Positions 24,057 through 34,408 of a DNA stretch of 58,620 nucleotides are shown here, in pieces. Within the stretch, counting starts at the first letter, position 1. The number at the start of each line of letters is the position of its first letter. The DNA is from Shewanella algicola (GTDB lineage: Bacteria > Pseudomonadota > Gammaproteobacteria > Enterobacterales > Shewanellaceae), in contig NZ_BMQI01000029.1 of NCBI RefSeq assembly GCF_014648035.1, positions 1 through 58,620 of the forward strand. The letters are read 5' to 3'. The notes beneath the pieces were generated by a model. That model had not been told where the DNA came from. It saw only the letters and a program-made list of their open reading frames with translations, and made no database searches. The position numbers and the translations under genes were made by a program.

Positions 24057-24218
24057 TTATTCCATGTGATCCGCGATAGCTTTTTTGAGTTTTTCAAATT
24101 CAGCAATAGGAGGCAGAAGTTCGTGATCTTGTTGCTCAACATGGAAGTAATAATTACGGCGTATATGCGCGAATTTGTGCTGGAGTTTGAGTTTTCGCTT
24201 TCTGCTGACTTGTCGCAT
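24057..24218 (-). CDS. Small basic conserved-looking protein, 53 residues
   Basis: Reading the minus strand from the ATG at 24218 gives 53 codons to TAA at 24057. The product has a very basic N-terminus (MRQVSRKRKLKLQHKF), then HIRRNYYFHVEQQDHELLP and a helical tail EFEKLKKAIADHME. GGAAG lies upstream of the ATG at workable spacing. The codon use and charge pattern look like a real protein, whereas the longer plus-strand frame over the same bases encodes an implausible aromatic-rich peptide. I do not know the function. A ribosome- or nucleic-acid-associated role is a guess from charge alone. Confidence 0.68.
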   Translation of the reverse strand: MRQVSRKRKLKLQHKFAHIRRNYYFHVEQQDHELLPPIAEFEKLKKAIADHME

Positions 24219-24384
24219 ACTACTGCTTCCGTAATGTCTTTGTTTATTTAGAGCGAATCACTCATTGCTCTGTATATATTTTACATACGTTATAAAAGGC
24301 GCTTGCGAAAAGCCTAACGAATAAAGTAAGTTATTCAGACTAAACGCATTTTATATCGAATTTTATTTAAGGGAATAGTATACC

Positions 24385-24849
24385 ATGAAAAAGGTCAATA
24401 TTGTTTTTGGTACTGTTTATGGTAGTGCCCAATATACTGCTGAAACCATTGAAAAGGCCATTGCAAAATTAGGATTTGCCACTAAACTTCTGCAACCCAA
24501 TGAGTTATCGGGATTTGTGCCGCCCCAAGAAGAATTGTTAATCGTAGTATGTTCAACCACAGGCCAAGGTGATATCCCTGAAGATATTGCGCCTTGGTTT
24601 AACGAACTTAAATCTAATGCGCCTTATCTCCCTGCGTTACAGTTCAGCTTGATTGGTTTGGGCGACTCTAGCTACGACACGTTCTGTGGCGCAATCAAAC
24701 AGTTTAATGAACTGTTAGTTGAGCTTGGCGCTAAGCCGCTCACCGAGACACTGGAAATTGATGCTTGCGAAACAATGGAACCCGAAATTGAAGCTGAAAC
24801 ATGGATAAGCAGTTGGCAAAACGCCGCCACATCGGCCAACGAAGCGTAA
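24385..24849 (+). CDS. yqcA: Flavodoxin-like protein YqcA
   Basis: A 154-residue FMN-binding flavodoxin-fold protein of the MioC/YqcA type. The phosphate-binding loop is GTVYGSAQYTAE near residue 9. Isoalloxazine-contact loops are seen in CSTTGQGDIPEDIAPWF and GLGDSSYDTFCGAIKQ. It is thought to serve as a small electron carrier. It follows truC as in E. coli. Its 3' end overlaps the start of the PTS gene by 49 bases in another frame. Confidence 0.92.
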   Translation: MKKVNIVFGTVYGSAQYTAETIEKAIAKLGFATKLLQPNELSGFVPPQEELLIVVCSTTGQGDIPEDIAPWFNELKSNAPYLPALQFSLIGLGDSSYDTFCGAIKQFNELLVELGAKPLTETLEIDACETMEPEIEAETWISSWQNAATSANEA

Positions 24850-26279
24850 GTTTTTTTTCGCAACAATGGTTTAAATTTGCTCAGCGCTTAAGTCAAGCGC
24901 TGTTAATCCCTATTGCGATATTGCCCGCCGCAGGGGTCATGCTCGGCCTCACTGTTAATCCGTTACCTTTTATCCCTAATGAACTCAATATTGTACTGTC
25001 GGCGGTAGGCAATCTGGTGTTTACTATGATGCCTCTGCTATTTAGTGTAGCGGTGGCAATTGGGTTTTGTCGCGATCAAGGGATTGCTGCATTTTCTGCC
25101 GTGTTTGGTTTTGGCGTATTCTTATCAACCATGGGGGCGCTGACCGACATCTATGGATTAGTGTCAAGGCCACTGTGGGGAATGCAAACCATCGATACTG
25201 GTATTGCTGGTGGCATGTTGGTAGGTGCAATTACCTGCCTCGCGGTTAAGATTAGTTACCATGTTAAATTTCCGGTGATTTTTTCGTTTTTTGAAGGCAG
25301 ACGAAGCGCGCCTATTATTGTTATTCCACTGTCAATGCTATTGGCATACGTGCTCAGCCATGTCTGGCCACCTTTATCATTAGTGATAGAACATTTATCT
25401 GACTGGTCCGTATATCAAGACCCTGCGATTGCATTTGGTGTTTATGGCACTGTTGAGCGATTATTAATTCCGTTAGGGCTTCACCATATTTGGAATGCCC
25501 CATTTTACCTTGAAGTTGGCCAATACATTAACCAAGGCACTGTAGTGAGAGGCGAGGTTGCCCGTTATCTGGCCGGCGATCCGCTAGCAGGAAATTTAGC
25601 CGGTGGTTATTTAATTAAAATGTGGGGGTTACCTGCCGCAGCATTAGCTATTTGGCGCTGTGCTGATAAATCAGAACGCAACCGCGTGGCAGGTATTATG
25701 CTTTCAGCTGCTACAGCGAGTTGGTTAACAGGGGTAACCGAGCCGATTGAGTTTGCTTTTATGTTTATCGCGCCGTTATTGTTTTTCGTCCATGCTTTAC
25801 TCACGGGTATTGCCTATAGCGTGTGTATCTTATTAGAAGTGCACCACAGCATCGTATTTTCCCACGGTTTAGTGGATTTTAGTTTGCTGTTTTCGCGCTC
25901 GGCTAATACTTATTGGATATGGGTGCTTGGACCGATTACCGCCATCATTTATTACGCTTTATTTCGCGCCAGCATTTTAGCTTTTAACTTAAAAACGCCC
26001 GGAAGATTAGAGCAAACCGACCAGGAGTCAGAACCTAAAGAAAGTTTACGCGCCATGATTTCAGCACTCGGTGGACGCGACAATATTGTTGAAATCAACG
26101 CCTGTTTAACGCGTTTGCGCATTAGTGTGAATAAAGCTGATTTAATCGATAAAGCACGATTAATGCGTCTAGGTGCCAAAGGGGTTGTTGTGATGGGTAA
26201 AGGTGTGCAGGTGGTTTATGGTACGAAGGCTGAATCGTTACGTAAATTATTGCAAAAGTATTTAGATTCACGACGCTAA
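24801..26279 (+). CDS. ptsG: PTS EIICB, glucose-type (PtsG-like)
   Basis: A 492-residue sugar transporter of the glucose/N-acetylglucosamine PTS class. An N-terminal EIIC domain with about ten membrane segments carries GLHHIWNAPFYLEVG and GVTEPIEFAFMFIAPLL, both close to E. coli PtsG. A linker containing LKTPGR leads to the EIIB domain with the phosphorylated cysteine in EINACLTRLRISV. There is no fused EIIA, so Crr-type EIIA is expected elsewhere. The start lies inside yqcA, and no other start codon is available before the first membrane helix. Glucose is the best guess, and a related hexose is possible. Confidence 0.87.
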   Translation: MDKQLAKRRHIGQRSVSFFSQQWFKFAQRLSQALLIPIAILPAAGVMLGLTVNPLPFIPNELNIVLSAVGNLVFTMMPLLFSVAVAIGFCRDQGIAAFSAVFGFGVFLSTMGALTDIYGLVSRPLWGMQTIDTGIAGGMLVGAITCLAVKISYHVKFPVIFSFFEGRRSAPIIVIPLSMLLAYVLSHVWPPLSLVIEHLSDWSVYQDPAIAFGVYGTVERLLIPLGLHHIWNAPFYLEVGQYINQGTVVRGEVARYLAGDPLAGNLAGGYLIKMWGLPAAALAIWRCADKSERNRVAGIMLSAATASWLTGVTEPIEFAFMFIAPLLFFVHALLTGIAYSVCILLEVHHSIVFSHGLVDFSLLFSRSANTYWIWVLGPITAIIYYALFRASILAFNLKTPGRLEQTDQESEPKESLRAMISALGGRDNIVEINACLTRLRISVNKADLIDKARLMRLGAKGVVVMGKGVQVVYGTKAESLRKLLQKYLDSRR

Positions 26280-26449
26280 ACCGAGTGATTTTTACGGCCT
26301 GTTGATCATTATTTTTTAGCAATCGATGCATAAAACAAATTAATTTGTGTTTATGAGCATTTATCATCAAAAAAACTCCCCTAAGAGCTGTTTTCAGTGG
26401 CAAACTGGCAAAACGATTGGTATTGGGCCATTTAACAGGAGTCGTAAGC

Positions 26450-27319
26450 GTGAGTGATCAGTCAAGTAACAGCAGTCCAACGGAATTACAGCGCAAAGTA
26501 TTAATTACTGATTGTGCCGATGCGAAAGGATTAATCGCAAAAATTACCAGCGTGTGTTTTGCTAATCATCTTAATATTATTAAAAACACCGAGTTTGTGG
26601 ATCATGCTCAAGGCCGCTTTTTTATGCGAGCAGAACTTGAAGGGCAGTTTGATGATGAACGCCTGTTGAACGAGTTGCGTGAGGTACTTCCTGCACAAAA
26701 CCACATGAGACTTGTCGATATGTGCACCAAGCGCATTGTCATTATGGTGACCAAAGAAGCCCATTGTTTGGGCGATATTTTAATGAAATCTTATTATGGT
26801 GGCTTAGATGTTGAGATTGCCGCAGTCGTCGGTAATTACGATGTATTGCAGCCATTAACAGAAAAATTTGATATTCCGTTTCATTATGTCAGTCATGAAG
26901 GGTTAAATCGTCAAGAGCATGAACAAGCGATGCTTAAAGTGATTAAGCCATATGATCCTGACTTTGTGGTATTGGCGAAATACATGCGAGTACTCACACC
27001 AGAATTTGTTTCAGCCTTTGCAGATAAAATCATCAATATTCATCATTCATTCCTACCGGCTTTTATCGGCGCATCACCGTATAAGCAAGCGTGGGAGCGT
27101 GGCGTTAAAATTATTGGCGCTACAGCCCACTTTGTTAATAATCATCTCGACGAAGGTCCGATTATTAAGCAAGATGTTATTTCTGTAGACCACAGTTACA
27201 GTGCTGAAGAGCTTGCGCATAACGGCCGTGATGTTGAAAAGAGTGTATTGAGTAAAGCATTACAATTGGTATTAAATGAACAAGTGGTTGTCTACGGCAA
27301 CAAAACAGTGGTGTTTTAA
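26450..27319 (+). CDS. purU: Formyltetrahydrofolate deformylase PurU
   Basis: PurU hydrolyses 10-formyl-THF to formate and THF, balancing one-carbon pools and feeding PurT. An N-terminal ACT domain (VLITDCADAKGLIAKITSVC) precedes a formyltransferase domain with VLAKYMRVLTPEFV, NIHHSFLPAFIGASPYKQA and HFVNNHLDEGPIIKQD. The catalytic Asn-His-Asp set is preserved. I start at GTG 26450 because AGGAGT lies seven bases upstream. The 289-residue product is close to the 280 of E. coli. Confidence 0.94.
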   Translation: MSDQSSNSSPTELQRKVLITDCADAKGLIAKITSVCFANHLNIIKNTEFVDHAQGRFFMRAELEGQFDDERLLNELREVLPAQNHMRLVDMCTKRIVIMVTKEAHCLGDILMKSYYGGLDVEIAAVVGNYDVLQPLTEKFDIPFHYVSHEGLNRQEHEQAMLKVIKPYDPDFVVLAKYMRVLTPEFVSAFADKIINIHHSFLPAFIGASPYKQAWERGVKIIGATAHFVNNHLDEGPIIKQDVISVDHSYSAEELAHNGRDVEKSVLSKALQLVLNEQVVVYGNKTVVF

Positions 27320-27737
27320 TCTTTATGCAATTAATGGGTAAACTCAGTTTTATGGCAAATTGAGTTTAAGTTATGCCGTACTGTGGCCGATATAAATTAT
27401 AGTGTTATTGTTAAACACTATTGTTAAACACTGTGGTGAGAAATTGTTTCGTGATGTTTGGGTAAGCGATTCACATTAGCTTGCCCACAATTTTACAATA
27501 TCGTGCTTGGGCAAAGGCTTAAGCATTGAATAATGACATTTAACTTGCCAATAGGTAGTACTGTAATTAAGGCTTTATGCTGTAAATGCAGTTTGATTCG
27601 CTAACCTGACGTGTTCGAAACGGATTAGACCCTGACTTTTTGTGGCCTGTCAAAACTCAATGGATTGTTATCACAAGATTATTTATGTTTTATGTCATTT
27701 ATAATGGGTAAGTATTTAATTTTTTATAGGGTTGTTG
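27320..27737. other. Intergenic region, 418 bases, with repeats
   Basis: This is the control region of the HD-GYP gene. AAACTCA/TGAGTTTA near 27343-27369 may form a weak terminator hairpin for purU. At 27401-27432 AGTGTT faces AACACT, and ATTGTTAAACACT is repeated twice in direct tandem. I see no gene. Confidence 0.5.
27401..27432. repeat. Tandem 13-base direct repeat with an inverted half
   Basis: ATTGTTAAACACT occurs at 27407-27419 and again at 27420-27432. AGTGTT at 27401-27406 is the inverse of AACACT. The arrangement suggests a multi-site operator about 300 bases upstream of the phosphodiesterase gene. No regulator can be named. Confidence 0.6.
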
Positions 27738-29648
27738 ATGTTACAAAAAGCTGATTTTTTCTTAAAACCATCTGAAGTACCCAAAAGTGCAAAGCTTAGT
27801 TGGGGTATTGTAAACAATCGGCTTGAGTTAATTAAGCTAAGCGAACCCTTGTATACTTTGGTTAAAAAGCCGATTTCGGCCATTTTAAAGCAACCTTTGT
27901 CAAATGCATTTCCAACATTAAAACTCGACGACATTGATTTTACCCTACGCGACAGCACTCATGTCGTTAACTTTGTTGATGACAAAGGACATGCACTGCA
28001 AGCCACATTTACTCCATTAACTGAGAGTGCTGAACATTGGTGTCTCAGCATTATCAGAATTGAACTCGACAAAGCCTGGTTAAACGAACTTCATCCAGAT
28101 TATCACCAAGCAATCCAGTCAAGTGATAAATGGCTTGAGCAGATTGAAGAAGTCATTAATGCCAGCGGCGATTTAGTGTTTGTCACGGCAATTAAACAAG
28201 CCTTAGCATTAACCCACTCTAAAGTCGGTTATGTTCATATCTTTAACGAAAAATCCAACCAAATTGTCCAAACAGCTTGGGATGAAGGCGTTGGTGATTA
28301 CTTCTCGATACCGAAAAAACAAACCTACAGAGCAGACTCTGGGATTTGGGCTGAAACAATTAAAACCCGTAAAGCGGTTATTCAAAATGACTTAAGCACG
28401 GTCATTGAAGGCAAAAGCCAAAAAGACGGTTACTTTGCCTTTGAAAATCATCTTTGTATTCCGGTGCATTACCGAAAAAAACTGGTAGGTATTATTGGTG
28501 TAGGTAATCGAGACAAGCCATATACCGATGTTGATGCCAAATCATTAACTATTTTTGCCACTATTTTATGGCACAGTGTTGAGCTGCCAAGAACCATGAA
28601 AGCAGTGTCGCACCAATCGAGCATTATCAAGGCGCAAAAAGAGAAAATGACCTTGATTTTGGTGCAATTGATTGGAGCTATATCTGAAGCACTAGAGCTC
28701 AAAGATGCTTACACCGCAGGCCATCAAAAGTCGGTGGCACAGTTAAGCTATTTAATGGGCGAGAAAATGGGCTTGTCGCCTGAACGTCTAGAAGGGCTTA
28801 AATTAGGCGCGTTAATCCACGATATCGGTAAACTGGCATTGCCGAGCCAAATTTTGGCTAAACCTTCGCGGTTAACCGATGCTGAATTTGAGTTAGTGAA
28901 ACAGCATCCTGAGCAAGGGGCAATGATTGTCGATGAGGTCGAGTTTCCTTGGCCAATTAAAGAAATGATTTTACAACATCATGAACGTTTAGACGGTTCT
29001 GGTTACCCTAAAGGCCTTAAAAGTAAAGATATTATTTTTGAAGCTAAGATTATTGCAGTTGCAGATGTTGCAGACTCTATTTTGAGTCATCGTCCTTATC
29101 GCCCATCACTGGGTATGGATGCGTTAATCGGCGAGTTAATGAAAGGTCGTGGTACACGCTTTGATGCCGATGTGGTTGATACCTGTTTAGAGATTTTAGC
29201 CGTTGAAGATTTTAAAGAAGAAGAATATGTGTCGAGTTTACCTTTACTCCCAGTAGTGTTTTTAGAGGAGTACCATACCTTAGAGCACGCAGAAGCCATG
29301 ATGAAAAAGGCTAAACTAGACGTTGCCGTGGTATTGTCTGAGCAAGAGCGTAAACCAATCGGGATTATTGATACCCAAACGTTGGCATTTTGGCACAGCC
29401 CATTTATTGATACCGCAGCAGAGCGAGCGGCCGATAGAAGTTTATTAAATAAACGTGCGCACCAAATTATGACTCATAAAATGAATTTGATTAATGGCCA
29501 TACTATTTTAAATGATGCCAAAATTACCCTAGAGAAAACTAATGCCAATTACTTATTGGTTCAAAATGACAAAGAACAAGTATTGGGTATGTTAACCTGG
29601 CAATTATTGGCGAATGCCATTTTAAAAAATAACCTAAACTCTGGATAG
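27738..29648 (+). CDS. GAF/HD-GYP domain c-di-GMP phosphodiesterase
   Basis: A 636-residue cytosolic signalling protein. Its N-terminal region of about 140 residues is unassigned. A GAF sensor domain (about 145-290) follows, then an HD-GYP domain (about 305-500) with the metal-binding HDIGKLALPSQI and the signature HHERLDGSGYPKGL intact. The C-terminal part (about 500-636) resembles a paired CBS-like module. It should hydrolyse c-di-GMP in response to a small ligand or redox input at the GAF domain. The ATG at 27738 follows AGGG at six bases. It is monocistronic and ends at a strong terminator. CsrA and c-di-GMP circuits are often linked, but nothing here shows such a link directly. Confidence 0.92.
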   Translation: MLQKADFFLKPSEVPKSAKLSWGIVNNRLELIKLSEPLYTLVKKPISAILKQPLSNAFPTLKLDDIDFTLRDSTHVVNFVDDKGHALQATFTPLTESAEHWCLSIIRIELDKAWLNELHPDYHQAIQSSDKWLEQIEEVINASGDLVFVTAIKQALALTHSKVGYVHIFNEKSNQIVQTAWDEGVGDYFSIPKKQTYRADSGIWAETIKTRKAVIQNDLSTVIEGKSQKDGYFAFENHLCIPVHYRKKLVGIIGVGNRDKPYTDVDAKSLTIFATILWHSVELPRTMKAVSHQSSIIKAQKEKMTLILVQLIGAISEALELKDAYTAGHQKSVAQLSYLMGEKMGLSPERLEGLKLGALIHDIGKLALPSQILAKPSRLTDAEFELVKQHPEQGAMIVDEVEFPWPIKEMILQHHERLDGSGYPKGLKSKDIIFEAKIIAVADVADSILSHRPYRPSLGMDALIGELMKGRGTRFDADVVDTCLEILAVEDFKEEEYVSSLPLLPVVFLEEYHTLEHAEAMMKKAKLDVAVVLSEQERKPIGIIDTQTLAFWHSPFIDTAAERAADRSLLNKRAHQIMTHKMNLINGHTILNDAKITLEKTNANYLLVQNDKEQVLGMLTWQLLANAILKNNLNSG

Positions 29649-29700
29649 TGAACCTTTTAAAACAACGTGTTGTTTCCATGTCTTATACCGAGTTCTTGTT

Positions 29701-29736
29701 AACTAAAAAAGGCGCTTATCAGCGCCTTTTTTAGTT
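29701..29736. terminator. Bidirectional terminator between the HD-GYP gene and dapD
   Basis: AACTAAAAAAGGCGCT, TATC, AGCGCCTTTTTTAGTT is a perfect 16-pair stem with an A-run before and a T-run after, so it works on both strands. Confidence 0.95.
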
Positions 29737-29759
29737 AATGAATGCATCGAGTACGATGA

Positions 29760-30584
29760 TTAATCAACAATTCGCAGTAGTTCATTAATACCCACTTTAC
29801 CGCGAGTTTTAGCGTCTACTTTCTTAACGATAATCGCAGCATATAAGCTGTATTTACCGCAAGCAGATGGCAAGTTACCAGACACAACAACAGAGCCTGC
29901 GGGTACACGGCCGTAATGCACTTCACCGGTTTCACGGTCAAAAATACGTGTGCTTTGGCCAATGTAAACGCCCATTGAGATCACGCAGCCTTCTTCAACA
30001 ACAACGCCTTCAACGATTTCGCTGCGCGCGCCAATGAAGCAGTTGTCTCCAATGATGGTAGGACCTGCTTGTAATGGCTCTAATACGCCACCAATACCCA
30101 CTCCGCCAGATAAGTGAACGTTTTTACCAATCTGTGCACATGAGCCAACCGTTGCCCATGTATCAACCATGGTACCTTCGTCAACGTAAGCACCTAAGTT
30201 TACATAAGATGGCATTAATACGGTGTTTTTACCTATAAATGAGCCTTTACGTACGGTCGCTGGTGGCACAACACGAATACCTTCAGCTTTAAAGCGTGCT
30301 TCGTCATAGTCAGCAAATTTTTGCGATACTTTGTCGAAATATTTAGTGTCGCCGCCGTCAATCACACCGTTGTCGAAAATACGGAATGACAGTAACACTG
30401 CTTTTTTAAGCCATTGATGAACATGCCATTCACCGTCAATTTTTTCAGCAACGCGTGCTTCGCCTTTGTCTAGCATGTTGATTACAGTTTCAACATCAGC
30501 ACGTACACTTGCTTCGACACTTGTTGGTGAAATGTCTTGGCGTGTTTCGAATGCTGCTTCAATGCGTTGGCGTAAAGCCTCCAT
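29760..30584 (-). CDS. dapD: 2,3,4,5-tetrahydropyridine-2,6-dicarboxylate N-succinyltransferase
   Basis: DapD succinylates tetrahydrodipicolinate in lysine and diaminopimelate synthesis. The 274-residue length equals the E. coli enzyme. An N-terminal helical domain precedes a left-handed beta-helix built from hexapeptide repeats ([45 protein letters not shown]). The C-terminal [20 protein letters not shown] is conserved. It lies 60 bases after glnD on the same strand, and the order map-glnD-dapD is the same as in E. coli. Confidence 0.97.
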   Translation of the reverse strand: MEALRQRIEAAFETRQDISPTSVEASVRADVETVINMLDKGEARVAEKIDGEWHVHQWLKKAVLLSFRIFDNGVIDGGDTKYFDKVSQKFADYDEARFKAEGIRVVPPATVRKGSFIGKNTVLMPSYVNLGAYVDEGTMVDTWATVGSCAQIGKNVHLSGGVGIGGVLEPLQAGPTIIGDNCFIGARSEIVEGVVVEEGCVISMGVYIGQSTRIFDRETGEVHYGRVPAGSVVVSGNLPSACGKYSLYAAIIVKKVDAKTRGKVGINELLRIVD

Positions 30585-30644
30585 TGTTTTCTCCCAGTAG
30601 ATAATGATTAGCTCAAAATTAGCATAAACATTGAGTTTAAAAAA

Positions 30645-33218
30645 TTAGTTAGATGATTTCAGCGCCAATTTTAAGGCTGCTGATAATTGTTGCTGCTGTG
30701 GTTCGTCTAAAGCCGCGCCGCTTTGGTTTTGCAATATAAAGAAATCCTCTGCGCGCTCACCAATAGTGGTGATTTTTGCCGCCAATAATGTCACACCACA
30801 ACGATAAAATGTGTCACCGACTTTGGCGAGTAGGCCAGGCGTATCCAAGGTGATTAATTCCATCATACTTGTACCATGACGGGCACTCGGTAAGAAACTC
30901 ACATGAGTCGCAACATTAAAAGGTTTCATGATCCGCGCCAGTTTTCTGAACTTTGGCAGTTTTGGATTTTCGCTGGCTAAGGCTTTTTCGAGCGCTTTAC
31001 GGATACTTTGAATACGCGACAGCTGAATGATAGGTTCGCCATCTTGTTCTAAGATGACAAACGTATCGAGTGCATAGTTGTCTTTTGATGTCATGATGTT
31101 GGCATCATGAACATTGATGTTTTTATTGTCTAATACAGTCATTACCGTGGCAAACAGTTTGGGTTTATCTTTACTGTAAATAAACAGCTCTGTGCCGCCT
31201 CGAGTGGTGTGCTTAGACATTAATACTAATGGCTCGTCGCGGTTGTGCTTTAGGATCGCTTCAGCGTGCCAAGCCACTTGATTGGGTTGATGGCGTAAAA
31301 AGTAATCGGTTTTAAAGCGTGACCAGAGGGCGTCCATGTCTTTTTCTTTTAAGCCTCGGCGGATCAGTTCTTTTTTAGCCTTAGCTTGAATTTCGCTTAC
31401 TCGTGCTTTCACGTCGACAGGCTTTTCTTTGCCGCGGGCTAATACGCGCTGTGTCGAGAAATATAAATCACGCAGTAATGAGGCTTTCCAGTTATTCCAG
31501 GTTTTTTCATTGGTGGCACAGATATCGGCTACGGTAAGGCAATACAAGTAGCTTAAATGAATGGTGTCGTGGACTTTATCTGCAAATTCAGCCACTACGT
31601 CGGGATCTGAAATATCACGTCGCTGTGCGGTGACAGACATCACTAGATGATTTTCAACTAACCATGCAACGAGGCGTCCGTCATGATCATTCATGCCATG
31701 CAATTTACAAAAGTCGATGGCATCTTTTGAGCCGAGCTTGCTGTGATCGCCGCCACGACCCTTGGCAATATCATGAAATATCGCACCTAGTACCAATAAG
31801 CCTTTTTTAGGCAATTGGTTAATTAAAATCGCGCCAAGAGGGAACTCATCTTTTTGTTCCGCTTGTGAAAAACGTTCAATATTGAGTAATAATCTATGGG
31901 TGTGCTCATCGACAGTGTACGCATGGAATAGGTCAAACTGCATTTGACCTTCAATTTTGCGCCAGGCGGGTAAATACGAAGATAAAATACCGTGTTTGTG
32001 CATAAACGATAAGGCTTCAATGCCTCTGGGATGTTTTAAAATTTCCATCAGCACTTTGCGACAAGCGGGGTTATCTTGCAAAGGCGCGGTTAATCCGCGG
32101 CGTGCATTACGCAGTAAGCGTAAAGTTGGAGCATAAATATCTTGAATGTTAGAGTTTTTCGCTATCATTAAAAATAAACGTAAAATCTCTTCATTCGCGC
32201 GAGTAAATAACTCATCGTCTAATACTTCAATATAACGACCACGGCGTTGAAACTGATGATTAATCGGCTGAATCTCTAAGGCTTGAGTGTGCCCAAGAGT
32301 GGCGCGTTTAAATAATTGCAGCAGCATTTGATTAAGCTCCATCACTCGGCGTACCGTGCGATAGTAGCGTTTCATCATTTGCTCAACAGCAAGTTGTGTG
32401 GCGTCTTCATAGCCAAGTAAACTGGCTACCTGGCGTTGTAAATCAAACAGCAGTCTGTTTTCATTGCGATTTGCCGTGATGTGCAGGGCAAAGCGAATTT
32501 CCCACAAAAAGTTTTGACACTCAAGCAGTTCTTCTAACTCTGCAGGGGCAAGAAAATCATACTCGACTAATTCTTCTAAGGTTGCGGCATCAAAGTGACG
32601 CATTGCAACCCATGCCACAGTTTGAATGTCGCGCAGCCCACCTGGGCAGGTTTTAATATTGGGCTCTAAATCGAAGGCACTGGCTTTACTGTGGCGGGCA
32701 ATTTGTTCTTCTCTTTTGGCATTGTAAAATTCATAAGATGGCCAAAAGTCTTGTTGACGAATGTTGTCATAGAGTAAATCGAACAAGTTTTCGCTACCGG
32801 TTAATAGCCTTGCTTCAATTAAGTTAGTGGCAATGGTGATGTCTGCTTTGCCTTGTTCGATAGTTTGACTCAGCGTACGGACGCTGTGACCTATTTCAAG
32901 TCCGGTGTCCCACAGGTAGGTAATAAACAAACTTAATTGGCTTTCTAACTCGGCAGATAATGGCTCATCGTTAACTAAAAACAATAAATCGATATCAGAA
33001 TGAGGATGTAATTCACTGCGGCCATAACCGCCAACCGCAACCAAAGCAAGCTCGCCAGTATTTAAGGCGAATTCTTGCCATGCTTGGGTTAATAAAGAAT
33101 CAACAAATTGACTGCGATGCTTAACAATATCAGCAATAGAATGTTTTGCCGTGTATTGCTCAACTAAGCGCTGGTTTAAGTCTATTAATGCATTTTTGGC
33201 GGCCAGCGCAGTTTTCAT
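30645..33218 (-). CDS. glnD: Bifunctional PII uridylyltransferase/uridylyl-removing enzyme GlnD
   Basis: GlnD is the glutamine sensor that uridylylates and deuridylylates PII proteins. An N-terminal nucleotidyltransferase domain carries [19 protein letters not shown] (catalytic Asp pair). A GlnD-type linker and an HD domain follow ([15 protein letters not shown], uridylyl removal). Two C-terminal ACT domains ([18 protein letters not shown] and [20 protein letters not shown]) bind glutamine. The length of 857 is near the usual 880-890. It sits 20 bases downstream of map. Confidence 0.97.
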   Translation of the reverse strand: MKTALAAKNALIDLNQRLVEQYTAKHSIADIVKHRSQFVDSLLTQAWQEFALNTGELALVAVGGYGRSELHPHSDIDLLFLVNDEPLSAELESQLSLFITYLWDTGLEIGHSVRTLSQTIEQGKADITIATNLIEARLLTGSENLFDLLYDNIRQQDFWPSYEFYNAKREEQIARHSKASAFDLEPNIKTCPGGLRDIQTVAWVAMRHFDAATLEELVEYDFLAPAELEELLECQNFLWEIRFALHITANRNENRLLFDLQRQVASLLGYEDATQLAVEQMMKRYYRTVRRVMELNQMLLQLFKRATLGHTQALEIQPINHQFQRRGRYIEVLDDELFTRANEEILRLFLMIAKNSNIQDIYAPTLRLLRNARRGLTAPLQDNPACRKVLMEILKHPRGIEALSFMHKHGILSSYLPAWRKIEGQMQFDLFHAYTVDEHTHRLLLNIERFSQAEQKDEFPLGAILINQLPKKGLLVLGAIFHDIAKGRGGDHSKLGSKDAIDFCKLHGMNDHDGRLVAWLVENHLVMSVTAQRRDISDPDVVAEFADKVHDTIHLSYLYCLTVADICATNEKTWNNWKASLLRDLYFSTQRVLARGKEKPVDVKARVSEIQAKAKKELIRRGLKEKDMDALWSRFKTDYFLRHQPNQVAWHAEAILKHNRDEPLVLMSKHTTRGGTELFIYSKDKPKLFATVMTVLDNKNINVHDANIMTSKDNYALDTFVILEQDGEPIIQLSRIQSIRKALEKALASENPKLPKFRKLARIMKPFNVATHVSFLPSARHGTSMMELITLDTPGLLAKVGDTFYRCGVTLLAAKITTIGERAEDFFILQNQSGAALDEPQQQQLSAALKLALKSSN

Positions 33219-33238
33219 TGATATCCTTACTCTTTATG

Positions 33239-34036
33239 TTAGTGATTAATGATACGAGGGAAGTCTTCTTCTTCGCGTAAAGTTAATACTTCTACACCGG
33301 TTTCGGTAACCAGTAATGTATGCTCCCACTGAGCTGAATTTTTACCATCAGAGGTGGTCACTGTCCAATTATCGCTTTTGTCTAAAATTGTAGTATGACG
33401 ACCAGCGTTAATCATTGGCTCAATAGTAAAACACATGCCCGGTTTAAGCACGGTTTTGTCATTGTTTTTGTAATGCACAACCTGAGGTTCTTCATGAAAG
33501 CCAGAGCCAATGCCATGCCCACAATAATCTTGCACGATGGAGTACTTATCAAGCCCTGTTTTGCTTGCCTTGATGAATTTTTCGATGGTCGTACCAATTT
33601 CGCCTAATTTTAAACCAGGACGAACCTTACGGATTGCCAAATATAAGCTTTCCTGAGCAATTCTGCTTAAGCGTTTGTCTTTTGCGGACACTTCACCGAT
33701 TAAAAACATTTTAGACGTATCACCATGATAACCATCTAAAATGACAGTAATATCGAGGTTGACCATATCACCTTCTTTTAAAACGTATCCAGATGGAATG
33801 CCATGGCATACGACTTCATTAACAGAGGTGCAAATTGATTTTGGAAAACCATGGTAATTGAGCGGGGCAGAAATCGCGCCTTGCTCTTCGGTGTATTTTG
33901 CACAAATGTCGTTTAGCTCGTCCGTGGTCGCGCCAGCTTTTACAAAAGGTGCAACCATTTCTAATACTTGCGCAGCCAGTTTGCCTGCTGCACGCATTTT
34001 TGCTATTTCGTCTGCATTTTTAATCACAATACTCAT
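33239..34036 (-). CDS. map: Methionine aminopeptidase, type I
   Basis: Map removes the initiator methionine from nascent proteins. The 265-residue protein has the pita-bread fold. Its five metal ligands are visible in NLDITVILDGYHGDTS (two Asp), GHGIGSGFHEEPQVVHY (His), TIEPMIN (Glu) and SAQWEHTLLVT (Glu). The gene is divergent from rpsB, as in E. coli, and heads the map-glnD-dapD set. Confidence 0.97.
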   Translation of the reverse strand: MSIVIKNADEIAKMRAAGKLAAQVLEMVAPFVKAGATTDELNDICAKYTEEQGAISAPLNYHGFPKSICTSVNEVVCHGIPSGYVLKEGDMVNLDITVILDGYHGDTSKMFLIGEVSAKDKRLSRIAQESLYLAIRKVRPGLKLGEIGTTIEKFIKASKTGLDKYSIVQDYCGHGIGSGFHEEPQVVHYKNNDKTVLKPGMCFTIEPMINAGRHTTILDKSDNWTVTTSDGKNSAQWEHTLLVTETGVEVLTLREEEDFPRIINH

Positions 34037-34299
34037 GAAAACTCTCTATCATTTGACGGTCAAAATTGGCTCGTTTTACCCAAGGATTTTGCAGCAAAAA
34101 TTTGTAATTAGCTGCTGATTATGGTATAAAGCGCGCCGTTGTGTATAAGATCGTTGTTGTACGGTTCGAGTTAGCTCGATGTCGTTGTATGTCATTAAAC
34201 GCTTATTTATAGGCATTTTAAACAAAACATCACAAAGAGTTCGGCAAACCGTAAAATATGGCGGTCATTATACATGGCAATTAACTTAAATACTAAATC

Positions 34300-34408
34300 A
34301 CACACGTATCGACACATTTTTCGGGGTGCTTTTTTATTACAACGGTAATAAGAGGGTCGAAAACATGGGATGCGTGGAGGTCTAACCCCTTACATTAAGG
34401 TATATACA
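34300..34408 (+). promoter_or_regulatory. rpsB leader, ribosomal protein S2 autoregulatory element
   Basis: Upstream of rpsB the leader contains CGGGGTGC near 34321 and GGGATGCGTGGAGGTCTAAC (34366-34385) followed by CCC. The latter closely resembles the conserved E. coli rpsB leader segment bound by S2. Its position just before the rpsB start and its conservation suggest translational feedback on rpsB and tsf. The transcription start was not located. Confidence 0.75.

Noticed and set aside
24030..24251. 73-codon plus-strand frame after truC
   Set aside because: The opposite strand holds a better gene of 53 codons with a ribosome binding site; the plus-strand product is an implausible aromatic-rich peptide.
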